The position numbers were made by a program, and so were the translations under genes. A stretch of 64,000 bases of DNA from Sphingobacteriaceae bacterium. Lineage in GTDB: Bacteria; Bacteroidota; Bacteroidia; B-17B0; Aurantibacillaceae. Numbering within the stretch: the stretch's first letter is position 1; each line of letters opens with the position of its first letter. The notes under the pieces are model-generated. The model did not search any database. It was given only the letters and a program-made list of their open reading frames with translations, and was not told where the DNA came from. The stretch covers positions 3,782,001 to 3,846,000 of the forward strand of contig NVQB01000001.1 of NCBI GenBank assembly GCA_002319075.1, written 5' to 3'. Shown piece by piece: positions 6,846 to 14,962 of this stretch.

Positions 6846-7985
6846 TTATTTCAAAATCAGTTTACCAGTGCCTGTTTCTTTAGCAGCGGAAGTGATTTTA
6901 TAAACATAAATACCGCGTTCTTTTGTTGAAAGATCAAGTGTGTAGGACTCTTCAGAAATTACTTTAGCTAAGATTTGTTTTCCGGTAATGTCAAAAATTT
7001 CCAGCATATTGCCTTTTTGTAAAGCGCTAAAAGTAAAAACATCGTGACTCGGATTTGGAAAAACAGAAACTTTCGGATCTGCATTTGCTTGTTGTATTCC
7101 TACAGCATCTGTAGCGGTGTAAAATTTCCAGGTGTTCGACCAGTCGCTGGTATGTCCGCCATTATTGACTTTCACGCGCCAGAATACTTTCTGTGTCATG
7201 TGCAGTAAACTCGGATTTAAATAATAGGAATTGTTTCCGGTCTCAATAGTTTTAAGTAGAGTCACAAAGTTAGTATCTTCTGAAACCTGCAAAGTATATA
7301 TGATGCCATCTGATTTCGCCGCCCATTTTAATAATAGCTGGGCATTAAAAGGAATATTCACGGCATTGTTTGCAGGGGTGTTCAAAGTAGGTTTAGTTGG
7401 AACCGTATCGTTAGATCCAATGGCAGTGATAAACATTTCGTGCTTCACATTGGGACGATCGTTTGCATTTCTTGGTGCGCTTACAATCGTATCTGCAATA
7501 TTTATTCCGGAAATTACACGTCCATAAGCAGAATAGTTTCCGTTAAGCGAAGCATAAGGCGCAACGCAAATGAAAAACTGGGAATTCGCTGAATTGGTGT
7601 CCGTATCGCGGGCTGCGGAAAGAGTTCCACGAACATGCTTAGCGGCTGTAAATTCGGCATTTACATTCGGCTGGTTAGGCTGACCTTGTCCCCAGGTGTT
7701 TACGTTCCCATGACGAGAGTTGGGGTCCCCACCCTGAATCATAAATCCCGGAATTACACGGTGAAAGGCGGTTGTATCAAAAAAATGTACACTTACTAAA
7801 CTGTCAAAATTACGGGTGTGATGGTAGGCTATGTTGGGAAACAATTCAACCTTAATTGATCCGATGAAAACACCTCCACGCTTCACGTCAATTTTATACA
7901 TGGGTTTGCCGGTATAGGTTACCTGAGCCTCCAGGGAAGTTAAACCTGCAATAATACCTATAAGGAAAAAAGTAATTTTTTTCAT
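6846..7985 (-). CDS. Secreted cyclophilin-type peptidyl-prolyl isomerase with T9SS sorting domain
   Basis: 379 residues in four parts. A signal peptide (1-20, ends L-E-A-Q) is followed by a cyclophilin domain (about 25-190) with F-D-S-L-V, F-H-R-V-I-P-G-F-M-I-Q-G-G-D-P, G-T-L-S-A-A-R, N-S-A-N-S-Q-F-F-I-C and Y-A-x-Y-G-R-V-I-S-G, so the active-site Arg and Gln/Phe residues are in place. Then comes a fibronectin-III-like domain (about 200-290, with L-K-W and F-W-R-V-K) and a type A T9SS sorting domain (about 305-379) starting V-S-V-F-P-N-P-S and ending with G-K-L-I-L-K. It should catalyse prolyl isomerisation outside the cell or on its surface. No operon partner. Confidence 0.9.
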   Translation of the reverse strand: MKKITFFLIGIIAGLTSLEAQVTYTGKPMYKIDVKRGGVFIGSIKVELFPNIAYHHTRNFDSLVSVHFFDTTAFHRVIPGFMIQGGDPNSRHGNVNTWGQGQPNQPNVNAEFTAAKHVRGTLSAARDTDTNSANSQFFICVAPYASLNGNYSAYGRVISGINIADTIVSAPRNANDRPNVKHEMFITAIGSNDTVPTKPTLNTPANNAVNIPFNAQLLLKWAAKSDGIIYTLQVSEDTNFVTLLKTIETGNNSYYLNPSLLHMTQKVFWRVKVNNGGHTSDWSNTWKFYTATDAVGIQQANADPKVSVFPNPSHDVFTFSALQKGNMLEIFDITGKQILAKVISEESYTLDLSTKERGIYVYKITSAAKETGTGKLILK

Positions 7986-8093
7986 GAGCTTTAAAATTTT
8001 TTACTTAAACGAATATAATGATTTAATAGGGTATATATGCATTGGACAAGCTGTCTACTGGCATAAAGTTTTCTTACATTTATTAAAAACGCT

Positions 8094-8312
8094 ATGAGTT
8101 CTGCATTTGTAAAAGAGGGGGATGATATGTGGTTACACGATATTGCTCCCACAATCGATGCCCTGGTAAATTACCTCACACGTGAAAATGGAGGTTTACG
8201 CATCACTGAAAAAGATAGTTTTTTTGATAAAGAAAAGCAATCACAAATTCATAAGATGAGCGACGGCTTTTCTTATACTATTAAAGAGAATAAATGGGTT
8301 GGAGTTGACTAA
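8094..8312 (+). CDS. Small conserved acidic protein of unknown function
   Basis: 72 residues. Sequence features are M-S-S-A-F-V-K-E-G-D-D-M-W-L-H-D-I at the start, then a helix (P-T-I-D-A-L-V-N-Y-L-T-R-E-N-G-G) and a basic middle, ending with I-K-E-N-K-W-V-G-V-D. I recall similar short proteins of unknown role in Bacteroidota, so it is probably real. A possible -7 box TACATTTA lies at 8076-8083, leaving only about ten bases before the ATG. The stop codon at 8310-8312 overlaps the beginning of repeat array 1 (the first unit starts at 8311), so the array sits flush against the gene. Confidence 0.6.
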   Translation: MSSAFVKEGDDMWLHDIAPTIDALVNYLTRENGGLRITEKDSFFDKEKQSQIHKMSDGFSYTIKENKWVGVD

Positions 8313-9040
8313 TCTCGACTACGCTCGATTTGACAAGCCCACTACTTTCGGATTATGATCGCCGTTCAATCTCGCTGCGCTCGATTTGACATGTTCACTA
8401 TTTTCGGATTATGATCGACGCTCAATCTCGCGACTACGCTCGATTTGACAAGCCCACTATTTTCGGATTATGATCGAAGTTCAATCTCGCTACCTCGCTC
8501 GATTTGACAAGCTCACTATTTTCAGATTATGATCGCCTTTCAATCTGGCTGCGCTCGATTTGACATGTTCACTAGGTTCGGATTATGATCGCCGTTCAAT
8601 CTCGCTACTACGCTCGATTTGACAAGCCCACTACTTTCGGATTATGATCGCCGTTCAATCTCGCTGCGCTCGATTTGACATGTTCACTATTTTCGGATTA
8701 TGATCGACGCTCAATCTCGCGACTACGCTCGATTTGACAAGCCCACTATTTTCGGATTATGATCGAAGTTCAATCTCGCTACCTCGCTCGATTTGACAAG
8801 CTCACTATTTTCAGATTATGATCGACGTTCCATCTCGCTGCGCTCGATTTGACATGTTCACTATTTTCGGATTATGATCGCCTTTCAATCTGGCTGCGCT
8901 CGATTTGACAAGCCCACTATTTTCGGAAGTGGCCCGAAGTTTAATCTCGCTGCTACGCTCGATTTGACATGTTTACTATTTTCGGAAGTGGCCCGAAGTT
9001 CAATCTCGCTGCTACGCTCGGTTTGACAATTTCACGATCT
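8311..9040. repeat. Repeat array 1: about 13 units of 56-59 bp with a five-unit higher-order period
   Basis: Units start at about 8311, 8368, 8424, 8483, 8542, 8598, 8657, 8713, 8772, 8831, 8887, 8943 and 9002. Each has the core CTACGCTCGATTTGACA or a close variant. Units 1-5 and 6-10 correspond one to one, so a block of about 288 bases has been tandemly duplicated. In units 1-10 the unit contains TTGACA, 18 bases, then TATGAT; units 11 and 12 lose TATGAT and carry a GTGGCCCGAAG variant instead. The core is the reverse complement of the module in array 2. There is no gene in this stretch. Confidence 0.95.
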
Positions 9041-9046
9041 CCGGCC

Positions 9047-9550
9047 TTATGTCAGATCGAGCGTAGTCGAGATCGTCCAGGCTTCCTTAGTCCCGATATC
9101 TGATTTACCATTCATTTTTAAATAAGTAAAGAGTTGATAGCGGTATGCAGCCAGCCACTTAATAGGAGCATTAATTATTGCAGTACCAAGAACCATTTTT
9201 TCTTTGGATGGCAACTCCACTTCCTTTTTAAACAGATCTTCTTCTGAGATCATATTCATATACATCACAATGTCTTCCATTTGTTTATCTAGAAAGTCTT
9301 TGAAGTTTTCGCGCGTCAGTGTTTTGCGATGTTCACGGATTTTCACCCACTCTTCCGGCGTTAAATCATTTTTCACAAACCAACGCATCATGGTGGCGCC
9401 AATACCCGACAAGTATTGCATCAATTCTAAAGTACTGCGCATTTTTTCTGCAGGACGAAAACTCAGATCACGTTCCTCAATGAGCGGAGCCATTTGTTTC
9501 AATAAAAAAATCTCTCTTTGAAGATTTTGCAAAAGTTGTTGTTTATACAT
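9047..9550 (-). CDS. DinB-like protein with a repeat-derived C-terminus
   Basis: 167 residues, mostly helical, with the four-helix-bundle pattern of DinB-like proteins: N-terminal K-Q-Q-L-L-Q-N-L-Q-R-E-I-F-L-L, then L-S-F-R-P-A-E-K-M-R-S-T-L-E-L-M-Q-Y-L-S, and a late W-L-A-A-Y-R-Y-Q-L-F-T-Y-L-K helix. The canonical metal-binding histidines are not obvious (Y-L-S where H is common). The last ten codons (T-I-S-T-T-L-D-L-T and stop) are encoded by the array module GATCGAGCGTAGTCGAGA at 9056-9073, so repeat sequence supplies the present tail and stop. Function unknown. It stands alone between array 1 and the divergent zinc-ribbon gene. Confidence 0.75.
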   Translation of the reverse strand: MYKQQLLQNLQREIFLLKQMAPLIEERDLSFRPAEKMRSTLELMQYLSGIGATMMRWFVKNDLTPEEWVKIREHRKTLTRENFKDFLDKQMEDIVMYMNMISEEDLFKKEVELPSKEKMVLGTAIINAPIKWLAAYRYQLFTYLKMNGKSDIGTKEAWTISTTLDLT

Positions 9551-9635
9551 GGAAAATATATTTTACCGGAAAATTACATATTAAAGCAGACTTTTTTACA
9601 GTCTCTAAGTAACCTTCTTATATTTTGAATTTAAT

Positions 9636-9643
9636 TATATTTG
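9636..9643 (+). promoter_or_regulatory. -7 promoter box for the zinc-ribbon gene
   Basis: TATATTTG, a perfect match to TAnnTTTG, 15 bases before the ATG at 9659. No TTG is found 19-20 bases upstream, so the -33 element is poor or absent. Confidence 0.4.
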
Positions 9644-9658
9644 ACTACTTGAGAATCT

Positions 9659-10291
9659 ATGAATCCTAACTTGAAGCCAGAAGAACGCGACCTTACCAAG
9701 CTTGTGACCTATTTTAAAAAGCGAGCTGAGATACTTATTATCGAAAACCGTTTGGATGATGAATACAAACAAATGCTGGAAGTTTGTGATAAGCTCACCG
9801 AACAGTTGGATATGCATGCAAAGAACCGGGAAGAAGTGCGCTCGGAACGTGAACTTTTAAAAGGCATGATAAAAGACAATGCACAGTGTCCGAAATGTTT
9901 TAGCAATGCAAATTTGAAAGTGATTGGCACGGAAGCAAATGAAAAAGGCTGGAAAAGCAATAAATACAAGTGTCGCCGTTGTAACATTACTTTTGTGTGG
10001 AATGCACCGAACAATCCCTGGGACATGATTCCTTATGTGGAAAATTTTATTTCGCAAATGGAATTAAAATTAAAAGTTGCCCGGAACTCAGAAGAATCTG
10101 CTGATACAGAACTGGAAAGCACTTCGGCGGCTCTTGAACAAATGAAGGTAAATCTCGAAAAACTAAAACCTGTAGTAGAAGCTTCTGATCTTTCCTTAAA
10201 AGAATTGGAAGAGCGCGAAATTCATATGGCGGAGATGGTTCATAAATTCCGGAAGCATTTGATGATCGAGAAAATAAGGATGGAGAACTGA
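9659..10291 (+). CDS. Coiled-coil protein with a zinc-ribbon
   Basis: 210 residues. Two long amphipathic helices rich in Glu, Lys and Leu (about 15-75 and 130-205) flank a central zinc-ribbon: C-P-K-C at about residues 79-82 and C-R-R-C at about 105-108, followed by N-I-T-F-V-W-N-A-P-N-N-P-W-D. The ribbon resembles those that bind nucleic acid or act as small protein interaction modules, but no named family was recognised. It is probably cytoplasmic, with no signal peptide or membrane helix. A -7 box lies just upstream. The gene is convergent with the glycosyltransferase operon, and the space between them is filled by an inverted repeat. Confidence 0.65.
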   Translation: MNPNLKPEERDLTKLVTYFKKRAEILIIENRLDDEYKQMLEVCDKLTEQLDMHAKNREEVRSERELLKGMIKDNAQCPKCFSNANLKVIGTEANEKGWKSNKYKCRRCNITFVWNAPNNPWDMIPYVENFISQMELKLKVARNSEESADTELESTSAALEQMKVNLEKLKPVVEASDLSLKELEEREIHMAEMVHKFRKHLMIEKIRMEN

Positions 10292-10305
10292 GCTGCTATT
10301 AGAGG

Positions 10306-10437
10306 CAAGACGCTGATTCCGCAGATAACGCAGATTTTAAAGTCATTCGTTCCAGATAAAAAATGCGTAGGATACGAAATTTATCTGCGTTAATTTTAGG
10401 CGCACAGATCGGCGTTATCTGTGCAATCTGCGTAAGT
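10306..10437. repeat. Intergenic inverted repeat of the CGCAGAT type
   Basis: AACGCAGAT at 10327-10335 pairs with ATCTGCGTT at 10383-10391, and further CGCAGAT/ATCTGCG copies flank these (about 10316-10323 and 10410-10433). It lies between two convergent genes and could form a large cruciform acting as a terminator. I recall such phrases as widely dispersed intergenic repeats in Bacteroidota. A looser variant (two ATCTGTG copies) occurs at 60354-60381. Confidence 0.55.
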
Positions 10438-11952
10438 TTATTTAGGTAAGCGGTAGATCAGTGCCGTCTCATTATCATTTCCCCTGGGGTTAAGCCAGTG
10501 TAGCGTTTTATCAATCAAACTCGGTTCAATTGTAGCCTCGTATTCTAATTTTGGAAAACGTTTTTTTAAAGAGTCAACTCTACTTTCCATATGTTCGGCT
10601 TTCCAGAATACCACGTAAGTAGGCTTATTGCTGTCGGGCTGAGCATTATAATATTTCAAAGCGCTGTCAGCCGGATTTAATTTTGTGATGCCAAAAACGG
10701 AAGGCCACTTTCCATAATAGTATAAGGGCGGAATTAAAAAGTCATCTTCTTTAGTACCGTCTTCTATCATAAAATTAATTGAGCCGCCTTTGTCGTAAAG
10801 ATAAGACATGGCTTCTACGCGGTGGCGTTTACTGTACGAAACCGTTAGCACGCAAAGTAAAATGGAATTTAAAACGATCACAAAAATTTTACTTCCACGA
10901 AGTAATTTTTGATTAATTCGCGCATAGTATTTTTCGTAAAGCATAAACATACCTACTGTACCTGAAATAATAATTAAAGGTAAAATAGTCATGATGAAAC
11001 GTTCTTGTTTATTTGGAAAGTAGGTGTGGAAAGCCAGGTAGATCAAGGTTGGCCAAAAGATCAGCGGCATTTTTTTCCAGCTTACAAAATAACCTGCGAA
11101 TAAAACAATACTTAAGGGTGGAACAAGCAGACCGAAGATCAGGTCAAAATACATGTGCCAGTTGTCAGTGCCATAAGTGCTGGCATTATTGATATTGTAT
11201 TCTACATAGGATGAAAATTCAGCAAAGGGCCTTTTCCAGATGATAAAATCTATTAATCCCTGTGTTAACAGTACCACTGAGAAAAAAGACAGAATTAAGA
11301 GTACACTATTTTTAAAAGACGTTTTATAAATCAAGAGCGCAAGTCCCACTCCTGCAGTAATAAAAAGCGTTTGAAACCTTATGGAGAAAGCCACTCCCAG
11401 CCAAAACCCGGCAGCTAAAAAATGTTTGTAAGTAAGATCTTGCTTCTTTAAAATATAGATGGCAATTAAAAAAGGGGGAACAGAAACAAATTCTACAAGA
11501 TTGCGCACACTGGTAAACGGAATGAACCAGTAAAATGTAATAAAGACACCCACATACCAGGCAACTTTTTTAGTTGCGTATTGCTCTGTGATTTTATAAG
11601 CATATTTGATAATCAGTAGCGACCATACTGCATGCAGGAAGCGCACGATGTACATTTTTGACTGTGGGTCGCTGATATGCAAGAACGCACAGATCTTAAA
11701 AATGTAATAGTGAAGTCCGATGTAAAAAAAAGAGTGGCCCTGAGGTTGAACATCCGGATTTTCGTCTGAAGGAATCCAGTTATTGCCAAAACCATCCGCC
11801 CAGTTTTGTGCAGGTTCAATAATCAGAAAATGATCATCATGCCATCCGAATCCTTTGCTAAAGATCACTGAAAACATGCGGATGATAAAACCAATGATCA
11901 ATAATTGATTTAAAGGTGTGTAGTGATTTTTAAACCATTGAATCTGTTTCAT
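10438..11952 (-). CDS. GT22-like (ALG9/PIG-B type) membrane glycosyltransferase
   Basis: 504 residues with about nine to ten hydrophobic helices. After the first helix comes the luminal/periplasmic loop G-W-H-D-D-H-F-L-I-I-E-P-A with the acidic pair expected at the catalytic site of GT-C enzymes. Later helices carry S-I-R-F-Q-T (R-x-Q/T pattern of GT22) and Y-F-P-N-K-Q-E-R-F-I-M, matching the H-K-E-E-R-F-L motif of lipid-dependent mannosyltransferases. It should transfer a sugar from a lipid carrier on the outer face of the inner membrane. It is third in the tgt / LptF-G operon (12 bases after the permease), which suggests a role in envelope glycans or lipids. Confidence 0.8.
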   Translation of the reverse strand: MKQIQWFKNHYTPLNQLLIIGFIIRMFSVIFSKGFGWHDDHFLIIEPAQNWADGFGNNWIPSDENPDVQPQGHSFFYIGLHYYIFKICAFLHISDPQSKMYIVRFLHAVWSLLIIKYAYKITEQYATKKVAWYVGVFITFYWFIPFTSVRNLVEFVSVPPFLIAIYILKKQDLTYKHFLAAGFWLGVAFSIRFQTLFITAGVGLALLIYKTSFKNSVLLILSFFSVVLLTQGLIDFIIWKRPFAEFSSYVEYNINNASTYGTDNWHMYFDLIFGLLVPPLSIVLFAGYFVSWKKMPLIFWPTLIYLAFHTYFPNKQERFIMTILPLIIISGTVGMFMLYEKYYARINQKLLRGSKIFVIVLNSILLCVLTVSYSKRHRVEAMSYLYDKGGSINFMIEDGTKEDDFLIPPLYYYGKWPSVFGITKLNPADSALKYYNAQPDSNKPTYVVFWKAEHMESRVDSLKKRFPKLEYEATIEPSLIDKTLHWLNPRGNDNETALIYRLPK

Positions 11953-11964
11953 AGTAAAAGAAAA

Positions 11965-13086
11965 TTATTTTTGAGCCACCCTGTAAAAGTAAAGTGCGAC
12001 GCAGGAAAAAACAATGTTGGGAACCCAGACCGCTAAAAGAGGAGGGGCACTGGTAGTGGTAGCAATGGTCATAAATATATACATCAGCATGATGTATATA
12101 CAACTGAGAAAGAGTCCAAGTGCAATTTGCGATCCAACACCACCCCGTACTTTTCTTGAAGACACGCATACGCCAATGATGGTAAGAATAAAAGTGGCAA
12201 AGGGAAACGAAGAGCGTTTATAAAGTTCTACTTCATACAGCACAATGCGACTCGAGCCTTTGGCTTTTTCCCGCTCAATGTAGTCTCTGAGTTCAAAATA
12301 GGGTTTGGTTTCAATTTTGCTTTCATCGCGCCACATATCAATGGGTGAAAATTCGAGTTTGATTTTTTTGGCAGGCGAAAATTTATGAACCTGCGAGTAA
12401 ATGGGTTTTTGATTCTTCAAGGTATCGAGGTGATCCTGCATTTTAATGGTTCTCTCGCGAACATTCGTAAAAATCCACTCACTTGAAAGCGTGTCCCAAA
12501 TCATATTGTCTGCGCTCAGAAAATATTTTTGTTTATTGTCCACCACCTCTTCAAGACTGACTTTGTAACCGGTGTTAACGTGGTTGTCGTAGCTTTGAAT
12601 GTAAAGAATGGTGTTCGGTCCGATTTTCCGGTGAATGTTTTGTTCTTCGTTTACATAATTGTTGTTGATCCATTTATCTTCGAAACCTATTTTTATTTTA
12701 AAGGCCTTGGGAAGAAAAAAATGATTAAGAATGAGCGATCCAAAAGAAATAATAAAGGCTCCAATCAAATAGGGACGCAGCACTCTGTTAAAACTGGCTC
12801 CACTGCTTAAAATAGCAATGAACTCGGTTTGCTGAGCCATTTTGGAAGTAAAGAAAATAACCGATATAAAAATGAAAAGCGGGCTGAAGAAATTTCCGTA
12901 ATAAGGAATGAACATCAGGTAATAATCTAAGATGATTTCTTTTAACGGAATATCCTTGGTGGTAAAAGTGGGCAATTTGTCTTTAATGTCGAATACAATA
13001 AAGATCATCAAAATGAGGGTAATAGAAAAGAAGAAAGTCGTGAGGAACTTTTTTAAAATATATCTATCTAATATTTTTAAAAACAT
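11965..13086 (-). CDS. LptF/LptG-family permease (lipopolysaccharide export)
   Basis: 373 residues from the ATG at 13086. A longer frame exists (to 13128) but would run 43 bases into tgt, whereas the ATG at 13086 overlaps the tgt stop by a single base (TAATG), the layout of translational coupling. Architecture is typical: three N-terminal helices (about 10-30, 55-75, 95-115), a periplasmic beta-jellyroll of about 150 residues, and three C-terminal helices near 285-370. The start I-L-D-R-Y-I-L-K-K-F-L matches LptF/LptG. These permeases pair with LptB ATPase to lift lipopolysaccharide out of the inner membrane. Only one of the two paralogues is here; which one cannot be decided. Confidence 0.9.
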   Translation of the reverse strand: MFLKILDRYILKKFLTTFFFSITLILMIFIVFDIKDKLPTFTTKDIPLKEIILDYYLMFIPYYGNFFSPLFIFISVIFFTSKMAQQTEFIAILSSGASFNRVLRPYLIGAFIISFGSLILNHFFLPKAFKIKIGFEDKWINNNYVNEEQNIHRKIGPNTILYIQSYDNHVNTGYKVSLEEVVDNKQKYFLSADNMIWDTLSSEWIFTNVRERTIKMQDHLDTLKNQKPIYSQVHKFSPAKKIKLEFSPIDMWRDESKIETKPYFELRDYIEREKAKGSSRIVLYEVELYKRSSFPFATFILTIIGVCVSSRKVRGGVGSQIALGLFLSCIYIMLMYIFMTIATTTSAPPLLAVWVPNIVFSCVALYFYRVAQK

Positions 13087-14216
13087 TACAAACGTTGGGC
13101 TACTTGTTTTACCATTTTTGTTTTCCACTCTGAAAAAGTACCATCAATAATACGTTTGCGGGCTTCCTTTACCAGCCAGAGATAAAAAGCAAGATTGTGA
13201 ACGCTTGCAATTTGCGCGGCTAGTAATTCATTACAAACCAATAAATGTCTGAGATAAGCTTTCGAATATTCTTTATCTACAAAGCTGGTTCCATGTTCAT
13301 CGAGCGGAGAAAAATCGTTTTTCCATTTCTCGTTGCGAATATTAATAATACCCTGCGAAGTAAAAAGTAACCCGTGACGGGCATTTCTTGTGGGCATTAC
13401 GCAATCAAACATATCAATTCCTAAAGCAATACTTTCGAGAATATTTACGGGTGTTCCCACACCCATTAAATAGCGGGGTTTGTCTTTCGGAAGAATATCA
13501 GTCACTACTTCCGTCATTGCATACATATCTTCTGCAGGCTCTCCCACACTTAAGCCTCCAATCGCATTTCCAAAAGCATTTTTGGAAGCAATGTATTCGG
13601 CAGACTCAATGCGAAGATCTTTATAAACACTTCCCTGCACGATTGGGAACAGGGCTTGAGTATAATTATATTTTGGTTCTGTTTCGTTAAAGCGTGATAT
13701 GCAGCGGTCTAACCAACGATGTGTAAGGGCAAGTGAATCTTTAGCGTATTTAAAATCACAAGGGTAGGGCGTACATTCATCAAAAGCCATAATAATATCC
13801 GCGCCGATTATGCGCTGAATATCCATCACACTTTCTGGTGAAAAAAAATGTTTACTACCGTCAATGTGACTTTTGAAAGTGGCACCTTCTTCTTTGAGTT
13901 TGCGTTGTGCAGCGAGTGAAAAAATCTGGTAACCACCGCTATCCGTTAAAATCGGACCGTCCCAACCATTAAACTTGTGCAGTCCACCAGCTTGTCCAAT
14001 CACATCCAAACCCGGACGCAGGTACAGATGGTAAGTATTTCCTAAAATGATCTGTGCTTCAATATCCTGCTTCAGTTCGCGTTGATGAACAGCTTTCACT
14101 GTTCCTGCAGTTCCAACGGGCATAAAAATAGGCGTTTCAATAGCGCCGTGATCGGTTTCCAAAAGCCCGGCGCGGGCTTTGGTGTCTTTGTCGTTATGTA
14201 AGAGCGAAAATTTCAA
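13086..14216 (-). CDS. tgt: tRNA-guanine transglycosylase (queuine tRNA-ribosyltransferase)
   Basis: 376 residues, the family's usual length. It exchanges the wobble guanine of GUN anticodons for preQ1 in queuosine biosynthesis. Recognisable motifs: F-M-P-V-G-T-A-G-T-V-K-A, L-G-N-T-Y-H-L-Y-L-R-P-G, L-T-D-S-G-G-Y-Q-I-F-S (active-site Asp), M-A-F-D-E-C-T-P-Y-P, I-V-Q-G-S, G-G-L-S-V-G-E, Y-L-M-G-V-G-T-P and F-D-C-V-M-P-T-R-N-A-R-H-G (catalytic Asp). The usual C-terminal zinc-binding Cys set is reduced here to a single visible C-N-E-L-L, as in some Bacteroidota copies. First gene of the operon with the LptF/G permease and the GT22-like enzyme. Confidence 0.96.
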   Translation of the reverse strand: MKFSLLHNDKDTKARAGLLETDHGAIETPIFMPVGTAGTVKAVHQRELKQDIEAQIILGNTYHLYLRPGLDVIGQAGGLHKFNGWDGPILTDSGGYQIFSLAAQRKLKEEGATFKSHIDGSKHFFSPESVMDIQRIIGADIIMAFDECTPYPCDFKYAKDSLALTHRWLDRCISRFNETEPKYNYTQALFPIVQGSVYKDLRIESAEYIASKNAFGNAIGGLSVGEPAEDMYAMTEVVTDILPKDKPRYLMGVGTPVNILESIALGIDMFDCVMPTRNARHGLLFTSQGIINIRNEKWKNDFSPLDEHGTSFVDKEYSKAYLRHLLVCNELLAAQIASVHNLAFYLWLVKEARKRIIDGTFSEWKTKMVKQVAQRL

Positions 14217-14269
14217 AATCCTGTAAAGATAAAAATTTAGTGTTTGCAGCTAAGGGTTTATGCTGCTAA

Positions 14270-14935
14270 TCAGGGAAATAATGTTTTAAATAATCCTAAA
14301 ACTTCGTGCATGTTTTTCAAGGTATAATCCGCCACAGCAAATCCTTTCAGGTGGTTGTGTTCATCATCCGGAACTGCAATCACTTTCATTTGTGCGGCTT
14401 TGGCTGCAATAACACCATTTAGCGAATCTTCAATAACCAAACATTGCTGTGGATTTACAATTAATTCACCGGCACAGTCCAGGAACACCTGAGGATGCGG
14501 TTTGCCATAAGGCATGTGCTCTGCAGAAATTGTCGAATGAAAGGTATTGCCAAGGTCTAACTTTTTTAAAACAGTTTTCATTAAGAGCTTTGAAGACGAT
14601 GTTGCTAAGCCGACCTTTAGTTTTTTTTCTTCGCAGAAGGCCAGTAAGGCAGGAATTCCGGGAATAAAATTTCCAGCCTGGTCTATAAGCTCTAAAAGTC
14701 GCGAAATGATACGCTTTTCTATCTCATCTGCCACCAAATGTTCCTTTTTAAAATGCGATAACCAACTTTCGATCACTTCGCCAATCCTTAATCCCATGGT
14801 CTTACGGCAATCATCTTCAGTAAGTTCCATTCCAAATTCCTTAAATCCGGCAATCATGGCTCTCCTCCAGAGGTATTCGCTTTCAATTAAAACGCCATCC
14901 ATATCGAAAATCACGGCTTTTATCAGTCCCTGCAT
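14270..14935 (-). CDS. HAD-superfamily hydrolase, HxpB/beta-phosphoglucomutase-like
   Basis: 221 residues. The four HAD motifs are clear: F-D-M-D-G-V-L-I-E-S (nucleophile and acid Asp residues at about 10 and 12), A-T-S-S-S (motif II Ser), K-P-H-P-Q-V-F (motif III Lys) and V-I-E-D-S-L-N-G (motif IV). The cap starts E-Y-L-W-R-R-A-M, as in sugar-phosphate phosphatases related to 2-deoxyglucose-6-phosphatase (HxpB/YniC). It most likely dephosphorylates a small sugar phosphate. The start codon is only 22 bases from the divergent GT2 start, inside a 9-base inverted repeat; a perfect minus-strand -7 box (TATCTTTG at 14968-14961) lies within the first codons of the GT2 gene. Confidence 0.88.
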   Translation of the reverse strand: MQGLIKAVIFDMDGVLIESEYLWRRAMIAGFKEFGMELTEDDCRKTMGLRIGEVIESWLSHFKKEHLVADEIEKRIISRLLELIDQAGNFIPGIPALLAFCEEKKLKVGLATSSSKLLMKTVLKKLDLGNTFHSTISAEHMPYGKPHPQVFLDCAGELIVNPQQCLVIEDSLNGVIAAKAAQMKVIAVPDDEHNHLKGFAVADYTLKNMHEVLGLFKTLFP

Positions 14936-14962
14936 TGTTAATTATTTTGTTTAAACAATGCA
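14931..14962. promoter_or_regulatory. Inverted repeat joining two divergent start codons, with a -7 box beside it
   Basis: TGCATTGTT and AACAATGCA form perfect 9-base arms around the 22-base gap between the HAD and GT2 genes; each arm contains one start codon. The minus-strand -7 box TATCTTTG (14968-14961) adjoins the right arm. Part of the symmetry simply follows from both proteins starting Met-Gln. Confidence 0.4.

Noticed and set aside
8311-9040. CRISPR array
   Set aside because: The repeats are 56-59 bp in total with similar, not unique, sequence between the cores, have a higher-order duplication, and there is no cas gene nearby.
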